42,942 nt of DNA from an uncultured Bacteroides sp. (GCA_944321465.1 CALULL010000022.1:1-42942); one strand, 5' to 3'. Shown: positions 24,982-33,658, counted from the first letter of the stretch. Numbers and translations are program-made. Notes: generated by a model not told the origin, from the sequence alone.

Positions 24982-25722
24982 ATGTCATCGTATAAAGAAC
25001 AAGTAGACCTGAACCGCATACCGACCCATGTGGCAATCATCATGGACGGCAATGGCCGCTGGGCCAAGCAGCGCGGCCAGGCACGCAGCTTTGGCCACCA
25101 GGCCGGTGCCGAAACGGTGCACGTCATCGCCGAGGAGGCAGCCCGGCTGGGTGTCAAGTTCCTCACCCTCTACACCTTTTCTACCGAGAACTGGGGGCGT
25201 CCCTCCGACGAGGTGGCGGCCCTCATGCAATTGCTGTTCGACTCGATAGAGGAAGAGACGTTTATGAAGAACAACATCAGTTTCCGCGTCATAGGCGATG
25301 TGGCCAAGTTGCCGTCTCGCGTGCAGGACCGTTTGCAGGCCTGTATCGAGCGCACGGGGCGCAACACGGGCATGTGTCTGGTGCTGGCTCTGAGCTATTC
25401 GTCGCGTTGGGAGCTGACCGAGGCCATGAAGCAGATGGCCAGGCAGGTGCAGGCAGGCACGTTGCAGCCCGAGCAGATAGACTCTGCACTGGTGTCGCGC
25501 CAGCTGTCTACCAGCTTTATGCCCGACCCCGACCTGCTGATACGCACGGGAGGAGAGTTGCGGCTCAGCAACTATCTGTTGTGGCAGTGCGCTTATTCCG
25601 AGCTTTACTTTTGCGACACCTATTGGCCCGATTTCAGGGAAGAGGAGTTGTGTAAGGCCATTTGCGACTATCAGCACCGCGAACGGCGTTTTGGAAAGAC
25701 CAGCGAGCAGGTCGTGCCATAG
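24982..25722 (+). CDS. uppS: Isoprenyl transferase (undecaprenyl diphosphate synthase)
   Basis: 246 residues. Builds the C55 lipid carrier for peptidoglycan and other surface polymers from FPP and IPP. Conserved segments: [18 protein letters not shown] with catalytic D22, [15 protein letters not shown], and [19 protein letters not shown] followed by [17 protein letters not shown] 24982 starts four bases after the preceding stop. It lies within the envelope-biogenesis cluster, in the order expected for Bacteroidales. Confidence 0.97.
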   Translation: MSSYKEQVDLNRIPTHVAIIMDGNGRWAKQRGQARSFGHQAGAETVHVIAEEAARLGVKFLTLYTFSTENWGRPSDEVAALMQLLFDSIEEETFMKNNISFRVIGDVAKLPSRVQDRLQACIERTGRNTGMCLVLALSYSSRWELTEAMKQMARQVQAGTLQPEQIDSALVSRQLSTSFMPDPDLLIRTGGELRLSNYLLWQCAYSELYFCDTYWPDFREEELCKAICDYQHRERRFGKTSEQVVP

Positions 25723-25793
25723 GCACGGAAGGATATCGGTGTTTGTGTTGCTTATATAACAATGTATATAAATATAGAATAACCAAGAAGTAA

Positions 25794-28451
25794 ATGTACT
25801 ATCGCATTCTTTTTGTCATACTGGCGGCGTTTGTTTATGCTTTTGGCTGTGCCTTGGGAGCACAGGCCCAAGAAGCTGTGCCCGATTCTGCAACTGCGTT
25901 GCCCGACGAGACTCCCGTCGTGCTCTACACGGGTAATTCAAAGAAGTACGAAATAGCGGGAATAAAGGTGGAAGGAACCCAAAAAAGCTATGAAGACTAC
26001 GTCGTCATTGGCCTTTCGGGCCTTTCGGTCGGACAAGTCATATCCATCCCCGGCGAGGAGATAACCGATGCCTGCAAGCGTTACTGGCGCCACGGCTTGT
26101 TCTCCAATGTACGCATTACGTGGGATAAGGTGGAAGGTGACAAGGCGTGGCTGACCATTCACCTCACGTTGCGTCCCCGCGTGTCGGACATCCGTTATCG
26201 CGGGGTGAAGAAGTCGGAGCGCGAGGACCTGGAGAGCCGCATCGGCATGATAAAGGGCGGGCAGGTGACTCCTAATGTCATAGACCGTGCCGAAACGCTC
26301 ATTAAACGCTATTTCGACGAGAAGGGCTTTAAGAATGCCGAAGTGCTCATTACGCAGCACGAGGACGTTTCGGCTGAAAACCAGGTGTTCATAGACATCG
26401 ATGTGGACAAGAAAGAAAAGATAAAAGTGCACAAGATAACCATTGACGGCAACGTAGCCCTGAGCGACAAGAAGCTGAAGCGTGTGATGAAGAAGACGAA
26501 CGAGCGCCGCAAGCTGCGCAACCTCTTCCGCACCAAGAAGTTTGTCGAAGAGAACTACGAGGCGGACAAGCAGCTCATCATCGACAAATACAACGAGTTG
26601 GGTTATCGCGATGCTATCATTGTGGACGACAGCGTGTCGCAGTACGACGACCGTACGGTAGACGTTTACCTCAACATAGACGAGGGCCAACGCTACTTCT
26701 TGCGCAACGTCTCGTGGGTGGGCAATACGCTTTATCCTTCGGAACACCTGGACTATCTGCTCCGCATGAAGAAGGGCGATGTCTATAACCAGAAGCTGCT
26801 GGAGGACCGTTTGCACATGGACGAGGACGCTGTGAGCAACCTGTATCTGAACAACGGTTACCTGTTCTGCAACATCGAACCGGTCGAGGTCAACATCGTG
26901 GGCGACTCGGTGGACTTGGAGATGCGCGTCTATGAAGGTCGGCAGGCCACCATCAGCAAGGTCATCATCACGGGTAACGACCGTCTGTACGAGAACGTTG
27001 TCCGCCGCGAACTGCGCACACGCCCCGGGCAGCTGTTCAGCCGTGAGGACCTGATGCGTTCGGCCCGTGAATTGCAGCAGATGGGACACTTCGACCCCGA
27101 GCGCATCAATCTGAACCCCATTCCCCATCCCGAGGATGCAACGGTGGACATCGAGTATGGGCTCGTTTCCAAGGCCAACGACCAGGTAGAGTTCTCTGCC
27201 GGATGGGGACAGACCGGAATCATCGGTAAGCTGAGTCTGAAGTTCACAAACTTCTCCCTTGCCAATCTGCTGCATCCGGGCGAGAACTATCGAGGCATAC
27301 TTCCCCAAGGCGACGGCCAGACACTTACCATCAGCGCACAGACCAATGCCAAGTATTACCAGTCCTACAGCATTTCGTTTTACGACCCTTGGTTTGGTGG
27401 AAAACGTCCGAATGCTTTCTCCGTTTCGGCTTTCTATTCCGTGCAGACCGATATCAGCGACCAGTATTATAACGATGCCTGGTACAACAGCTATTACAAC
27501 AGCCTTTACAGCGGCATGTACGGCTATGGCATGTACAACTATGGCAACTATGTCAACATAGAGAACTACTACGACCCGGATAAGTATATCAAGTTGTTCG
27601 GTGCCTCCATCATGTTCGGTAAACGCCTGACGTGGCCCGACGACTATTTCCAGTTCACAGCCGAGCTGGCCTATCAGCGTTACATATTGAGCGACTGGCA
27701 GTACTTTCCCGTAACCGATGGCCGTTGTAACAGTTTGAGCCTGAACCTCACACTGTCGCGTAGCTCCATTGACAATCCCATCTATCCGCGTTCGGGTTCA
27801 GAGTTCTCGCTGTCGGCTCAGATAACCCCGCCCTATTCGTTGTTCGACGGGGTGGACTACAGCCAGTACGACTCCAACAATCAGGATGATATGAACCGAA
27901 TGCACAAGTGGATAGAGTATCATAAGTGGAAGTTCAAATCGCGCGTCTATATCCCTCTGATGGACCCCTCTACCGTCAAGCGCACGCCAGTGCTCATGGG
28001 GCGTTTTGACATAGGCATTTTGGGGCACTACAATAAGTATAAGCGTTCGCCCTTCGAGACGTTCGATGTGGGCGGCGACGGCATGACGGGCTACACTACC
28101 TATGCCACGGAGAGTGTCGCTTTGCGCGGATACGAGAACAGCTCGCTGACACCTTATGGCTATGAAGGCTATGCTTATACCCGTTTCGGACTGGAATTGC
28201 GTTACCCCATCATGCTTGAAACCACGACCAGTATCTATGCCTTGGGCTTCATCGAGGGCGGTAATGCCTGGCACGATGTGGCAGACTTTAATCCCTTCGA
28301 CATGAAGCGTTCGGCTGGTGTGGGTGTACGTATCTTCTTGCCGATGATAGGTATGATGGGTGTCGACTGGGCTTATGGCTTTGATCCCATCCGAGGTTCG
28401 CGCAGTTATGGCGGCAGCCAGTTCCACTTCATTCTGGGACAAGAATTTTGA
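25794..28451 (+). CDS. bamA: Outer-membrane protein assembly factor BamA
   Basis: 885 residues: signal peptide (cut near ALGAQA), an Asp/Thr-rich spacer, POTRA domains up to about residue 440 (for example GIKVEGTQKSYEDYVVIG, KVHKITIDGNVALSDKKL, KVIITGNDRLYENVVRREL), and a 16-strand barrel ending in HFILGQEF with the expected C-terminal Phe. BamA folds and inserts outer-membrane proteins. The barrel carries a Tyr/Asn/Gly-rich insertion (about residues 557-598, nt 27463-27588) with about 14 tyrosines, probably a long surface loop. uppS is 71 bp upstream; the two Skp-like chaperones follow. Confidence 0.96.
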   Translation: MYYRILFVILAAFVYAFGCALGAQAQEAVPDSATALPDETPVVLYTGNSKKYEIAGIKVEGTQKSYEDYVVIGLSGLSVGQVISIPGEEITDACKRYWRHGLFSNVRITWDKVEGDKAWLTIHLTLRPRVSDIRYRGVKKSEREDLESRIGMIKGGQVTPNVIDRAETLIKRYFDEKGFKNAEVLITQHEDVSAENQVFIDIDVDKKEKIKVHKITIDGNVALSDKKLKRVMKKTNERRKLRNLFRTKKFVEENYEADKQLIIDKYNELGYRDAIIVDDSVSQYDDRTVDVYLNIDEGQRYFLRNVSWVGNTLYPSEHLDYLLRMKKGDVYNQKLLEDRLHMDEDAVSNLYLNNGYLFCNIEPVEVNIVGDSVDLEMRVYEGRQATISKVIITGNDRLYENVVRRELRTRPGQLFSREDLMRSARELQQMGHFDPERINLNPIPHPEDATVDIEYGLVSKANDQVEFSAGWGQTGIIGKLSLKFTNFSLANLLHPGENYRGILPQGDGQTLTISAQTNAKYYQSYSISFYDPWFGGKRPNAFSVSAFYSVQTDISDQYYNDAWYNSYYNSLYSGMYGYGMYNYGNYVNIENYYDPDKYIKLFGASIMFGKRLTWPDDYFQFTAELAYQRYILSDWQYFPVTDGRCNSLSLNLTLSRSSIDNPIYPRSGSEFSLSAQITPPYSLFDGVDYSQYDSNNQDDMNRMHKWIEYHKWKFKSRVYIPLMDPSTVKRTPVLMGRFDIGILGHYNKYKRSPFETFDVGGDGMTGYTTYATESVALRGYENSSLTPYGYEGYAYTRFGLELRYPIMLETTTSIYALGFIEGGNAWHDVADFNPFDMKRSAGVGVRIFLPMIGMMGVDWAYGFDPIRGSRSYGGSQFHFILGQEF

Positions 28452-28489
28452 AGAACAAACCCAATAATTACCAATAACACCAAGAGCGC

Positions 28490-29005
28490 ATGAAAAAGAC
28501 ATTGACCATCGTGTTCCTGCTGTTGGCCGCCGGGCTGACGGCGAACGCTCAGCGTTTCGCGCTGATTGACATGGAGTATATCCTGAAGAACATCCCTGCT
28601 TACGAGCGGGCCAACGAACAGCTTAACCAGTCCTCGAAGAAGTGGCAGAGCGAAGTAGACCAATTGGCCGAGGAGGCTCAGGCTATGTATAAGAACTATC
28701 AGTCCGAGAGTGTTTTCCTGTCCGAGGAACAGAAGAACCAGAAGGAGGAAGAAATCATCGCCAAGGAGAAGGAGACTGCCGAACTGCGTCGTAAGTACTT
28801 CGGTCCCGAAGGCGAACTTTACAAGAAGCGCGAGAGCCTGATGAAACCCATTCAGGACGAAATATACAACGCCGTCAAGGAGATTGCCGACCAGAAGAAC
28901 TACAGTGTGGTGGTCGATCGCGCTTCGGCTGTAAGCATTGTGTTCGCTACGCCTAGCATTGATATAAGCAATGATGTGCTTGCAAAGCTGGGATATTCGG
29001 ATTAA
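28490..29005 (+). CDS. OmpH/Skp-family periplasmic chaperone (first copy)
   Basis: 171 residues with a signal peptide cut near LTANAQ. The body is the Skp pattern: a short beta segment RFALIDMEYILKNIPAY, two long charged helices forming the tentacles (ERANEQLNQSSKKWQSEVDQ to ETAELRRKYFGPEGELYKKR) and the closing strand NYSVVVDRASAVSIVFATPS. It delivers unfolded outer-membrane proteins to BamA. It lies 38 bp after bamA. Confidence 0.92.
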   Translation: MKKTLTIVFLLLAAGLTANAQRFALIDMEYILKNIPAYERANEQLNQSSKKWQSEVDQLAEEAQAMYKNYQSESVFLSEEQKNQKEEEIIAKEKETAELRRKYFGPEGELYKKRESLMKPIQDEIYNAVKEIADQKNYSVVVDRASAVSIVFATPSIDISNDVLAKLGYSD

Positions 29006-29010
29006 TTTTA

Positions 29011-29018
29011 TACTTTTG
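29011..29018 (+). promoter_or_regulatory. Possible promoter between the two ompH genes
   Basis: TACTTTTG lies six bases past the first ompH stop. It would give the second ompH its own transcript with a leader of about 100 nt. No good -33 is seen. Confidence 0.5.
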
Positions 29019-29034
29019 CAACGCCAAGCCGGGC

Positions 29035-29081
29035 GGGCACTCCTTTGTTGGAGCCTGGAGGCTGCTGAAAGGCCGGTGCCC
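29035..29081 (+). promoter_or_regulatory. Structured leader upstream of the second ompH
   Basis: GGGCAC (29035) pairs with GTGCCC (29076), enclosing CTCC/GGAG with a TTTGTT loop and GCCT/AGGC; an outer CCAA/TTGG extends it. It may be an attenuator, an mRNA stabiliser or simply a processing hairpin. Confidence 0.45.
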
Positions 29082-29126
29082 ATTGGTTCGTATTCGTAAA
29101 CAATCAAATAAAAAACAGAAAACGTT

Positions 29127-29633
29127 ATGTTAAAGAAAATCGCACTTATTGCAGTATTGTTCGCTCTTCCTTTGGGCCTCATGGCACAGACCAAGTTCGC
29201 CCACATGAATTCTGCCGAGATTATCACCGTGATGCCTGAATTCATCAAAGCACAGGCCGACTTGGAAACGCTGGCCAAGCAGTACCAGGACGAGATGCAA
29301 CGCGGGCAAGAAGAATTCCAGAAGAAGTATGAAGAGTTGTTGCAGCAGCAAGACTCTCTGCCCGAGAATATCCTGCAACGCCGCCAGCGCGAGGTAGAAG
29401 ACATGGCTCAGCGCCAGCAGCAATTCCAGCAGGAGGCCTCCAACACCATGCAGCAGAAGCAGCAAGAGGCTATGGAACCTATATACAAGAAACTCGATGA
29501 GGCCATTCAGGCTGTAGGAAAGGCCGAGGGGGTCATTTACATCTTTGACCTTGCCCGCACGCCGCTGCCCTACGTCAGCAGCGAGAGCATCGACCTCACA
29601 GCCAAAGTAAAGGCCCAGCTGGGCATTCAGTAA
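29127..29633 (+). CDS. OmpH/Skp-family periplasmic chaperone (second copy)
   Basis: 168 residues. Signal peptide MLKKIALIAVLFALPLGLMA, then FAHMNSAEIITVMPEFIKAQ. The tentacle helices are strikingly Gln/Glu-rich (QRQQQFQQEASNTMQQKQQE). The closing strand is YIFDLARTPLPYVSSESIDL. Paralogue of the gene at 28490, diverged in sequence but same fold and size; tandem ompH genes behind bamA are common in Bacteroidales. Confidence 0.92.
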   Translation: MLKKIALIAVLFALPLGLMAQTKFAHMNSAEIITVMPEFIKAQADLETLAKQYQDEMQRGQEEFQKKYEELLQQQDSLPENILQRRQREVEDMAQRQQQFQQEASNTMQQKQQEAMEPIYKKLDEAIQAVGKAEGVIYIFDLARTPLPYVSSESIDLTAKVKAQLGIQ

Positions 29634-29804
29634 ACCGGGACGCAAGACGTTTCCAAGCCGTTGCCGCAGGGCACGATCCGCACAGACCGACACAGGCTCT
29701 CGACCTTTCGCTCCGTGTGGTTCGTGCCCTTCCTCTTTTCGGGACCAGGCGGTGCTGTGCTGTGCACTCTTCCCCTTCTCTCTTACTTCCGACACCCTTT
29801 CAGT

Positions 29805-30647
29805 ATGAAAACTTTGCTATCCACACAGCCTGGTCCCATCGGCGTGTTCGACTCGGGCTACGGGGGACTCACCATCTTGGGCAAGATACGCGAGTTGCTG
29901 CCTGCTTACGATTACGTTTACTTGGGCGACAATGCCCGCACGCCCTATGGTTCGCGCTCCTTTGAGGTTGTATATGAGTTTACGCGGCAGGCCGTGACGC
30001 GGCTCTTCGAGCTTGGCTGCCACCTTGTTATTTTGGCCTGCAATACGGCCTCGGCCAAGGCTCTGCGCAGTATCCAGATGAACGATTTGCCGCGTCTCGA
30101 CCCCCGCCGACGTGTGTTGGGAGTCATCCGTCCCACGGTGGAGTGCATCGGCGGCCTCACCGTCAGCCGTCATGTGGGTGTGCTGGCTACGGCTGGTACC
30201 GTGCGTTCTGAGTCCTATCCGCTTGAGGTGCACAAGCTTTTCCCCGATATCACAATCTACGGGCAGGCTTGCCCCATGTGGGTGCCACTGGTGGAGAACG
30301 ACGAAGCCGGGGGCGACGGAGCCGACTACTTCGTGCGCAAGTACATCGGCCAGCTTTTGCAGAAAGATGACCGCATCGACACCGTGATACTGGGTTGCAC
30401 CCATTACCCCTTACTGTTGCCCAAGATAAGGCAGTTCATGCCGCCCCGCGTGCGCATCGTGGCTCAGGGCGGACTGGTGGCACGCAGCCTGGCCGACTAC
30501 TTGCGGCGGCACCCCGAAATGGATGCGCGCTGCACACGTGGAGGGACTTGCACTTACCTGACGACCGAAGCCGAGGAGAAGTTTACCGAGTCGGCCTCTA
30601 TTTTCCTGAACACTGCTGTGCAGGTAAGCCACGTGTCGCTGGAGTGA
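29805..30647 (+). CDS. murI: Glutamate racemase
   Basis: 280 residues from ATG 29805 (MKTLLSTQPGPIGVFDSGYG). Supplies D-glutamate for peptidoglycan. Both catalytic cysteines are present: C79 in VILACNTASA and C198 in VILGCTHYPLL, along with D16-S17 and H200. The start is chosen because the family N-terminus begins here; in-frame sequence further upstream is unconserved. The 171-bp gap after ompH shows no other gene. Confidence 0.96.
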   Translation: MKTLLSTQPGPIGVFDSGYGGLTILGKIRELLPAYDYVYLGDNARTPYGSRSFEVVYEFTRQAVTRLFELGCHLVILACNTASAKALRSIQMNDLPRLDPRRRVLGVIRPTVECIGGLTVSRHVGVLATAGTVRSESYPLEVHKLFPDITIYGQACPMWVPLVENDEAGGDGADYFVRKYIGQLLQKDDRIDTVILGCTHYPLLLPKIRQFMPPRVRIVAQGGLVARSLADYLRRHPEMDARCTRGGTCTYLTTEAEEKFTESASIFLNTAVQVSHVSLE

Positions 30648-30701
30648 CCGTTGTGACTGGCACGGATTTTCCCTTCTCCGACGACATAACGCTCATCCGA
30701 C

Positions 30702-31373
30702 ATGAAACCTACTCTTGCCATTGGCGACGTTCACGGCTGCACCTATTGGCAGCAGGCCGTCAGCGACCATCCCGACCGCCACGTGGTGTTCTTGGGCGAC
30801 TACCTCGACCCCTACGATTATGTTCCCCGCAAGCAACTGTTGGCCAACTTGCAGCGCATCGTCGAGCTGAAGTTGCGCCGTCCACACGACGTGACGTTGC
30901 TGCTGGGCAACCACGACTTGCACTATTTTGACGACAACGCTCTCCTCGGCTCGCGCTTCGACTGGCAGCTGAAGCCCTTGGCTCAGGCTCTCTTCACCGA
31001 GTTGCGCAGCCTCTTCTGTTACGCCTATCAGGACGGCAACCGGCTCTTCACCCACGCCGGTGTGGCCCATCGCTGGTTTGTCGACGATTTTGGCGGCAAC
31101 CCCCTTCTGCCCGTCTCGCCTCAGCTCAACCGTCCTTCGTCCGAGCAGTTGGCCGCCCTTTTCCGCGTGGGTGCGGCAAGAGGCGGGCGGCGCGGCACGA
31201 CAGGCGGAATCTTCTGGGCCGACATCAGCGAATTGTCCGACCCCCTGCACGGCTTCACCCAGGTGGTAGGCCACAACCGTGTACCTCAAGTAACCGAACG
31301 CGCCGGAGCACCCGGCAGTCGCATCATCTTCTGCGACTGTCTCTCGCACCAGCAGTACGCGCTTGTTGACTAA
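30702..31373 (+). CDS. PPP-type metallophosphoesterase
   Basis: 223 residues, cytosolic. The calcineurin-like ligands are all visible: GDVHG (8-12), GDYLDPYD (from 32), LLLGNHDLHYF, TELRSLFC...LFTHAGVAHRW and VVGHNRVPQV. These bind two metals and hydrolyse phosphomonoesters or diesters such as phosphoserine, phosphothreonine or diadenosine polyphosphates; the true substrate cannot be deduced. ATG 30702 is 54 bp after murI, so co-transcription is likely. A gene-free repeat island follows. Confidence 0.88.
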   Translation: MKPTLAIGDVHGCTYWQQAVSDHPDRHVVFLGDYLDPYDYVPRKQLLANLQRIVELKLRRPHDVTLLLGNHDLHYFDDNALLGSRFDWQLKPLAQALFTELRSLFCYAYQDGNRLFTHAGVAHRWFVDDFGGNPLLPVSPQLNRPSSEQLAALFRVGAARGGRRGTTGGIFWADISELSDPLHGFTQVVGHNRVPQVTERAGAPGSRIIFCDCLSHQQYALVD

Positions 31374-31410
31374 GGGGCAGGAATTAGGAACTATGGGGTA
31401 GGGGATAGGA

Positions 31411-31460
31411 ACGAGTTGGCAAGGAGTTAGACACACAGTGTGTCCCCCCTGTCAACTCGT
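31411..31460. repeat. Nested inverted repeat downstream of the phosphoesterase gene
   Basis: ACGAGTTG (31411) pairs with CAACTCGT (31453), and ACACAC/GTGTGT lies inside at 31431-31443. It could form the mRNA 3' end. CCCCCTGTCAACTCGT at its right side resembles CCCCTTGTTGACTCGT at 32726. Confidence 0.55.
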
Positions 31461-31546
31461 CAACCAAAACCTGTTACCTGCTCCCTGACTCCTATGGCCG
31501 CGCAGTAAACTCTTTTTCTGAAAAAGGAGGGGTGCCGCGAGGCAAG

Positions 31547-31588
31547 CGTCTGTCGGTAGACTGGTTGGAAAGGGAAGGCCGACAGACG
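31547..31588. repeat. 10-bp perfect inverted repeat
   Basis: CGTCTGTCGG (31547-31556) and CCGACAGACG (31579-31588) with a 22-nt loop, directly adjoining the AAACCCAAATCGG element. Confidence 0.7.
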
Positions 31589-31590
31589 AT

Positions 31591-31793
31591 AAACCCAAAT
31601 CGGTCGTTAGACCGCCTTGCCGTGTGCTTGACAGTCTTTCTACGGCTTTCCAAGCCCTTTCGTCTTGCCGTCGGCATCTTGTCTGCCGCTTTGCCTCGAC
31701 GTAGCCCGCTACGCCTTCGGCAAAGGCGACAGCCAATCTGCACGGCGGCAAAACGAAATCGCTTTGGACTCTAATGCCCGATTGGGGTTAAAT
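31591..31793. repeat. AAACCCAAATCGG element, copy A (203 bp)
   Basis: Starts AAACCCAAATCGGTCGTTAG and ends CTCTAATGCCCGATTGGGGTT, which are inverted repeats of each other. The interior has GGCTTTCCAAGCCCTTTCGTC, then an extra 75 bp or so absent from copy C, then CACGGCGGCAAAACGAAAT. The strand-reversed copy C at 42517-42645 shares both ends and the GGCTTTCC block. Confidence 0.82.
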
Positions 31794-32117
31794 CTGTCGG
31801 CCTTTTTATGATTCCTCCGGCAGCACGTGCGCGCTTTCATTTGGGTTTGTTTTCCTTTTGTCCAATTGGGGCGGCTCTTGGCCGGGGGAGGGTGCCCATG
31901 AAGCACGTATGTATCCCGGCAGTAGGGTGGGACTGGCTTGGAACGCTGGTACCCGGAGAGTAAAAATGGCATACAAATACTTCTGACGCACGGACGTTTG
32001 CCAAGGGGCAAACGCCTGCTTTCTTCTCTGTCATCCGAGGCTTCCCTGCCTTGTCCGGCCGGGACCGATTGGACCACGGTTGGGGCACCTTGCCTTGCCG
32101 GTTTTCTGCTTCGCTTC

Positions 32118-32266
32118 TGCACGTTTACTGCACGGCTTTTGCAGCTTTACTGCACGGCCTTTGCAGCAGTGCTGCGTGGCTTATGCAGTAGTGCTGCAAA
32201 GGCCGTGCAGCAGAACTGCAAGGGTTGTGCAGCATTTGTGCAGTAGTACTGCAACACGGTTTGCAG
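32118..32266. repeat. TGCA hairpin array with 22/11-bp phasing
   Basis: TGCA starts recur at 32118, 32140, 32162, 32184, 32206 and 32228 (22 bp each), then 32239 and 32250 (11 bp), then 32262. Each unit holds a short palindrome such as TGCAGTAGTGCTGCA or TGCAGCAGAACTGCA, linked by GGCCTT-like bases. The same type of array is present at 42874-42942. Confidence 0.88.
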
Positions 32267-32518
32267 CTGTATTACGCTGTCGCACAGGTGGGTCTTCAGG
32301 CCGTTCTGGAAGCGGAAACGAAGCGTTGCAAAGGGTCGTCGGACTCAGAATGGAAGTTTTGTAGAAGTTGTCTTTCGGTAGGCGGAGGCTGCGCCGGTTT
32401 TGTCTCCTGTGCCTTGGCTCGGGGCAAGTCCGGGGGAGGCTCTGTATGCTTTCTGGGGGGAGGAGAACGTCACGGGGCGGATGGAAATATGTGTGACTGA
32501 TTGTTTACAAAAAAGTAA

Positions 32519-32691
32519 GAGCCTGTTTAAATTTTGCTCGGGTTTATTTTGAGAGTCCTTTTCGAGTATGTTTTTCCGATTCCGTGAGGAGGATAGCGGG
32601 CTATCTGACGAACGTAATCGGGAAAAGAGACCGGAAAGGGACTCAAAAGAGACCTGACTAAATTACTTAAATGCAAAATTTAAACAGGCTC
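32519..32691. mobile_element. MITE, 173 bp, perfect 19-bp terminal inverted repeats, TAA target duplication
   Basis: Ends are GAGCCTGTTTAAATTTTGC and its exact reverse complement. TAA lies on both sides (32516-32518 and 32692-32694), a 3-bp target duplication as made by IS5-type transposases. The interior is a long imperfect palindrome (TTGAGAGTCC with GGGACTCAA; TTTCCGATT with AATCGGGAAA; GATAGC/GCTATC at the centre), with no coding capacity. Confidence 0.85.
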
Positions 32692-32692
32692 T

Positions 32693-32751
32693 AAGGATTA
32701 GGTACGAGGAGGAGTGTGCTTTTGCCCCTTGTTGACTCGTATCTAATCCTT
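32693..32751. repeat. 15-bp inverted repeat beside the MITE
   Basis: AAGGATTAGGTACGA (32693-32707) and TCGTATCTAATCCTT (32737-32751) differ at one internal pair only. It lies 33 bp beyond the 3' end of the minus-strand barrel gene and may end that transcript. Confidence 0.65.
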
Positions 32752-32784
32752 TGTCCCTCTTGTCCGACGTGGCTCTCCCTTCCG

Positions 32785-33459
32785 TCAAAACGCTACGCCG
32801 AAGCGTGCGCCGCAGTTGTGCAGCCGTCGGGCCGAGAGCCCGGCCAGCGAGGCGTCGTTGGTGGCGAAGCTGTAGTAGAGGGCTACGTGGAAGCCGAACT
32901 TGCAGCGGTGGAAGGGGTATATCTCGGTGCCCACCTCGGGCGAGAGGAAGAAGCCCCACGAGTGGAGCTGTGTCTGCATGTTGGCAACGTAGAGATTGCT
33001 TTCGGCGTATTCGGCTCCCAGCTTCAGGGCTACGTAGGGGGTGAAGAGGGCATCGGGCGCAGCCCAACGGTAACGCCCGGACAGGCCGAAGGGCAGTTGG
33101 TAGAGCCTGTTGCGCTGTTCGGTGTCGGGAGCGTAGCCGGCATCGGTTGACGTGAGGTGGTCTTCTTCGTTGTTCTGGAAGGCGACGAACGCGCCTATGC
33201 CGACGTTCTCCGTGGCGTAGTATCCGGCCTCGAAGTGTCCGCCCAGGCTGCCTGCCCCGTCGGCGATGTCGTTCCCCAGCGGGGCATTCAGTTGCCAGTC
33301 GGCGTTGAAGTACATGCGGGCGAAGATGGGCTGCAGGCCCATGTCGTTCTTGTCGAGCGAGAGCGAGCCTTGGTAGTGGCTCTGGTTCAGTTGTGCGTGC
33401 AGGTTGCCTGCCGTCGTGAGGCAGGACAGGAGTGCGAGTAGGATGGTCTTCTTGTTCAT
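32785..33459 (-). CDS. Outer-membrane beta-barrel protein, unknown function
   Basis: 224 residues from ATG 33459 (MNKKTILLALLSCLTTAG), with a signal peptide cut after HAQ. The mature part consists of amphipathic strands (LGGHFEAGYYATENVGIGAF, LPFGLSGRYRWAAPDALFTP, YVALKLGAEYAESNLYVAN) and ends with the barrel-type terminus NCGARFGVAF. I cannot assign a characterised family. ATG 33459 is chosen over in-frame upstream codons because it starts the signal peptide. A single gene with its own promoter; upstream is the divergent flavodoxin-esterase gene. Confidence 0.8.
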   Translation of the reverse strand: MNKKTILLALLSCLTTAGNLHAQLNQSHYQGSLSLDKNDMGLQPIFARMYFNADWQLNAPLGNDIADGAGSLGGHFEAGYYATENVGIGAFVAFQNNEEDHLTSTDAGYAPDTEQRNRLYQLPFGLSGRYRWAAPDALFTPYVALKLGAEYAESNLYVANMQTQLHSWGFFLSPEVGTEIYPFHRCKFGFHVALYYSFATNDASLAGLSARRLHNCGARFGVAF

Positions 33460-33512
33460 GTCTTGTTGCTCTTTTTGTTTGTTGAATGCCTGCGTCCGGG
33501 CTGCAGGTGTTG

Positions 33513-33520
33513 CAAAGGTA
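33513..33520 (-). promoter_or_regulatory. -7 promoter box of the barrel gene
   Basis: Minus-strand TACCTTTG, 53 bp upstream of ATG 33459. Confidence 0.55.
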
Positions 33521-33658
33521 GGCAAAGAGGTGGGAAATGCGTGTCTTTTCCGTTGGTTTTGTTGTCGGGCTTGTCGTTTTTTCGATGTTGCCCGTGCGTG
33601 TGGTGATATGGGTACGTTCTTCTGTAATCCGGGTATGGACGGGCTTTGTCCTGTAGCA

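Larger units (their letters stand above)
31374..32784. other. 1.4-kb gene-free island made of repeats
   Basis: No reading frame here shows recognisable protein features. From left to right: a nested inverted repeat (31411-31460), a 10-bp inverted repeat (31547-31588), an AAACCCAAATCGG element (31591-31793), a perfect hairpin GTTTGCC/GGCAAAC (31996-32013), a TGCA array (32118-32266), a MITE (32519-32691) and a 15-bp inverted repeat (32693-32751). The stretches 31800-31990 and 32270-32515 show nothing I can name. Confidence 0.8.

Noticed and set aside
31492-31751. Small Arg-rich minus-strand frames in the repeat island
   Set aside because: They read across the AAACCCAAATCGG element and its inverted repeat; composition follows the repeat, and no start context or conserved domain is present.
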